Shown here: piece by piece, positions 6,084 through 6,251 of the stretch | Layout: the number at the start of each line of letters is the position of its first letter | Numbering within the stretch: position 1 is the first letter of the stretch | Assembly: GCA_023401045.1 (NCBI GenBank) | Contig: JAEXEM010000052.1 | Span: forward strand, 1 to 6,251 | Source: Actinomycetes bacterium | Lineage (GTDB): Bacteria > Actinomycetota > Actinomycetes > Actinomycetales > Cellulomonadaceae | Length of the DNA: 6,251 nt | Direction of reading: 5' to 3' | Notes under the pieces: generated by a model | The model's input: only the letters and a program-made list of their open reading frames with translations | What the model was told of the DNA's origin: nothing | The model's database searches: none | Position numbers and translations under genes: made by a program

Positions 6084-6251
6084 TCAGCGCCAGGGCCCGA
6101 ACGTCTGCACGAGGGTGCGCCGGGCCCGCTCGAGCAGACCCCGGACGGCCGCCGGCGTGGTCCCCAGCCTGCTCGCCGCGTCGGCGTAGGAGAGCCGGTC
6201 GACGTGGACGAGCAGCCATGCGGCGCGCTGCGGGTCCGGCAGGCGCCGCAG
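6084..6251 (-). CDS. Sigma-70 region 4 helix-turn-helix protein, C-terminal fragment (5' end outside window)
   Basis: The last 55 residues of a minus-strand gene whose start is beyond the right edge. LRRLPDPQRAAWLLVHVDRL followed by SYADAASRLGTTPAAVRGLL and ERARRTL matches sigma-70 region 4: an LP-x-x-QR helix, a hydrophobic helix, then a helix-turn-helix (about 20-47 of the fragment) with the AVR-x-x-L-x-RAR recognition helix that contacts the -35 element. The protein stops soon after, at VQTFGPWR, as in ECF sigma factors and short sigma-like regulators. Whether region 2 is present cannot be seen, so it may be a full ECF sigma factor or only a sigma-like DNA-binding protein. It converges with the DsbA-like gene, leaving 25 bases between their stop codons. 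Confidence 0.85.
   Translation of the reverse strand: MRRLPDPQRAAWLLVHVDRLSYADAASRLGTTPAAVRGLLERARRTLVQTFGPWR

Noticed and set aside
1..6251. Search by eye for CRISPR repeats, insertion sequences, tRNA or riboswitch structure
   Set aside because: The window is almost wholly coding, with only 83- and 25-base gaps. No repeated spacer-like units, terminal inverted repeats or tRNA-like folds were noticed; GC-rich repeats such as CGACG runs reflect codon bias.

Overview
The window comes from a very high-GC genome with strong G/C preference at third codon positions, many GTG starts and ATGA/GTGA gene overlaps. Together with an argC-argJ-argB-argD gene order, this points to a high-GC actinobacterium. 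The protein sequences feel like Micrococcales/Cellulomonadaceae, but that is an impression and not a search result.

Left two thirds (1-4242, all minus strand): the start of an arginine biosynthesis operon, transcribed right to left as argC, argJ, argB, argD. argD runs off the left edge of the window. The four proteins recycle the acetyl group through ornithine: ArgJ makes N-acetylglutamate and later recovers the acetyl group from N-acetylornithine, ArgB phosphorylates N-acetylglutamate, ArgC reduces the acyl phosphate, and ArgD transaminates the semialdehyde. Every junction is a 4-base stop/start overlap (GTGA, ATGA, GTGA), so translational coupling is likely throughout.

Divergent control region (4243-4325): an 83-base, locally AT-richer gap. 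It holds a good ArgR-type operator (ARG box) directly beside the argC start codon, overlapping a plausible -10 element. The promoter geometry predicts that the argC mRNA begins at or next to the ATG, i.e. is leaderless, with ArgR occluding the promoter.

Right third (4326-6058, plus strand): a two-gene redox unit. The first gene encodes a zinc-free quinone oxidoreductase of the medium-chain dehydrogenase/reductase superfamily. It overlaps by GTGA with a gene for a cytosolic DsbA/FrnE-type thioredoxin-fold protein that has a CPWC active site.

Right edge (6084-6251, minus strand): the last 55 residues of a sigma-70 region 4 helix-turn-helix protein, convergent with the DsbA-like gene across a 25-base gap.

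I see no mobile element, CRISPR array, tRNA/rRNA gene or clear repeat. The window looks like ordinary core metabolism. The points most worth a second look are the compact ArgR operator/leaderless promoter, the fully overlapped arg operon, and small lineage-specific deviations in ArgJ, ArgB and the DsbA-like protein. I found no convincing previously undescribed system.
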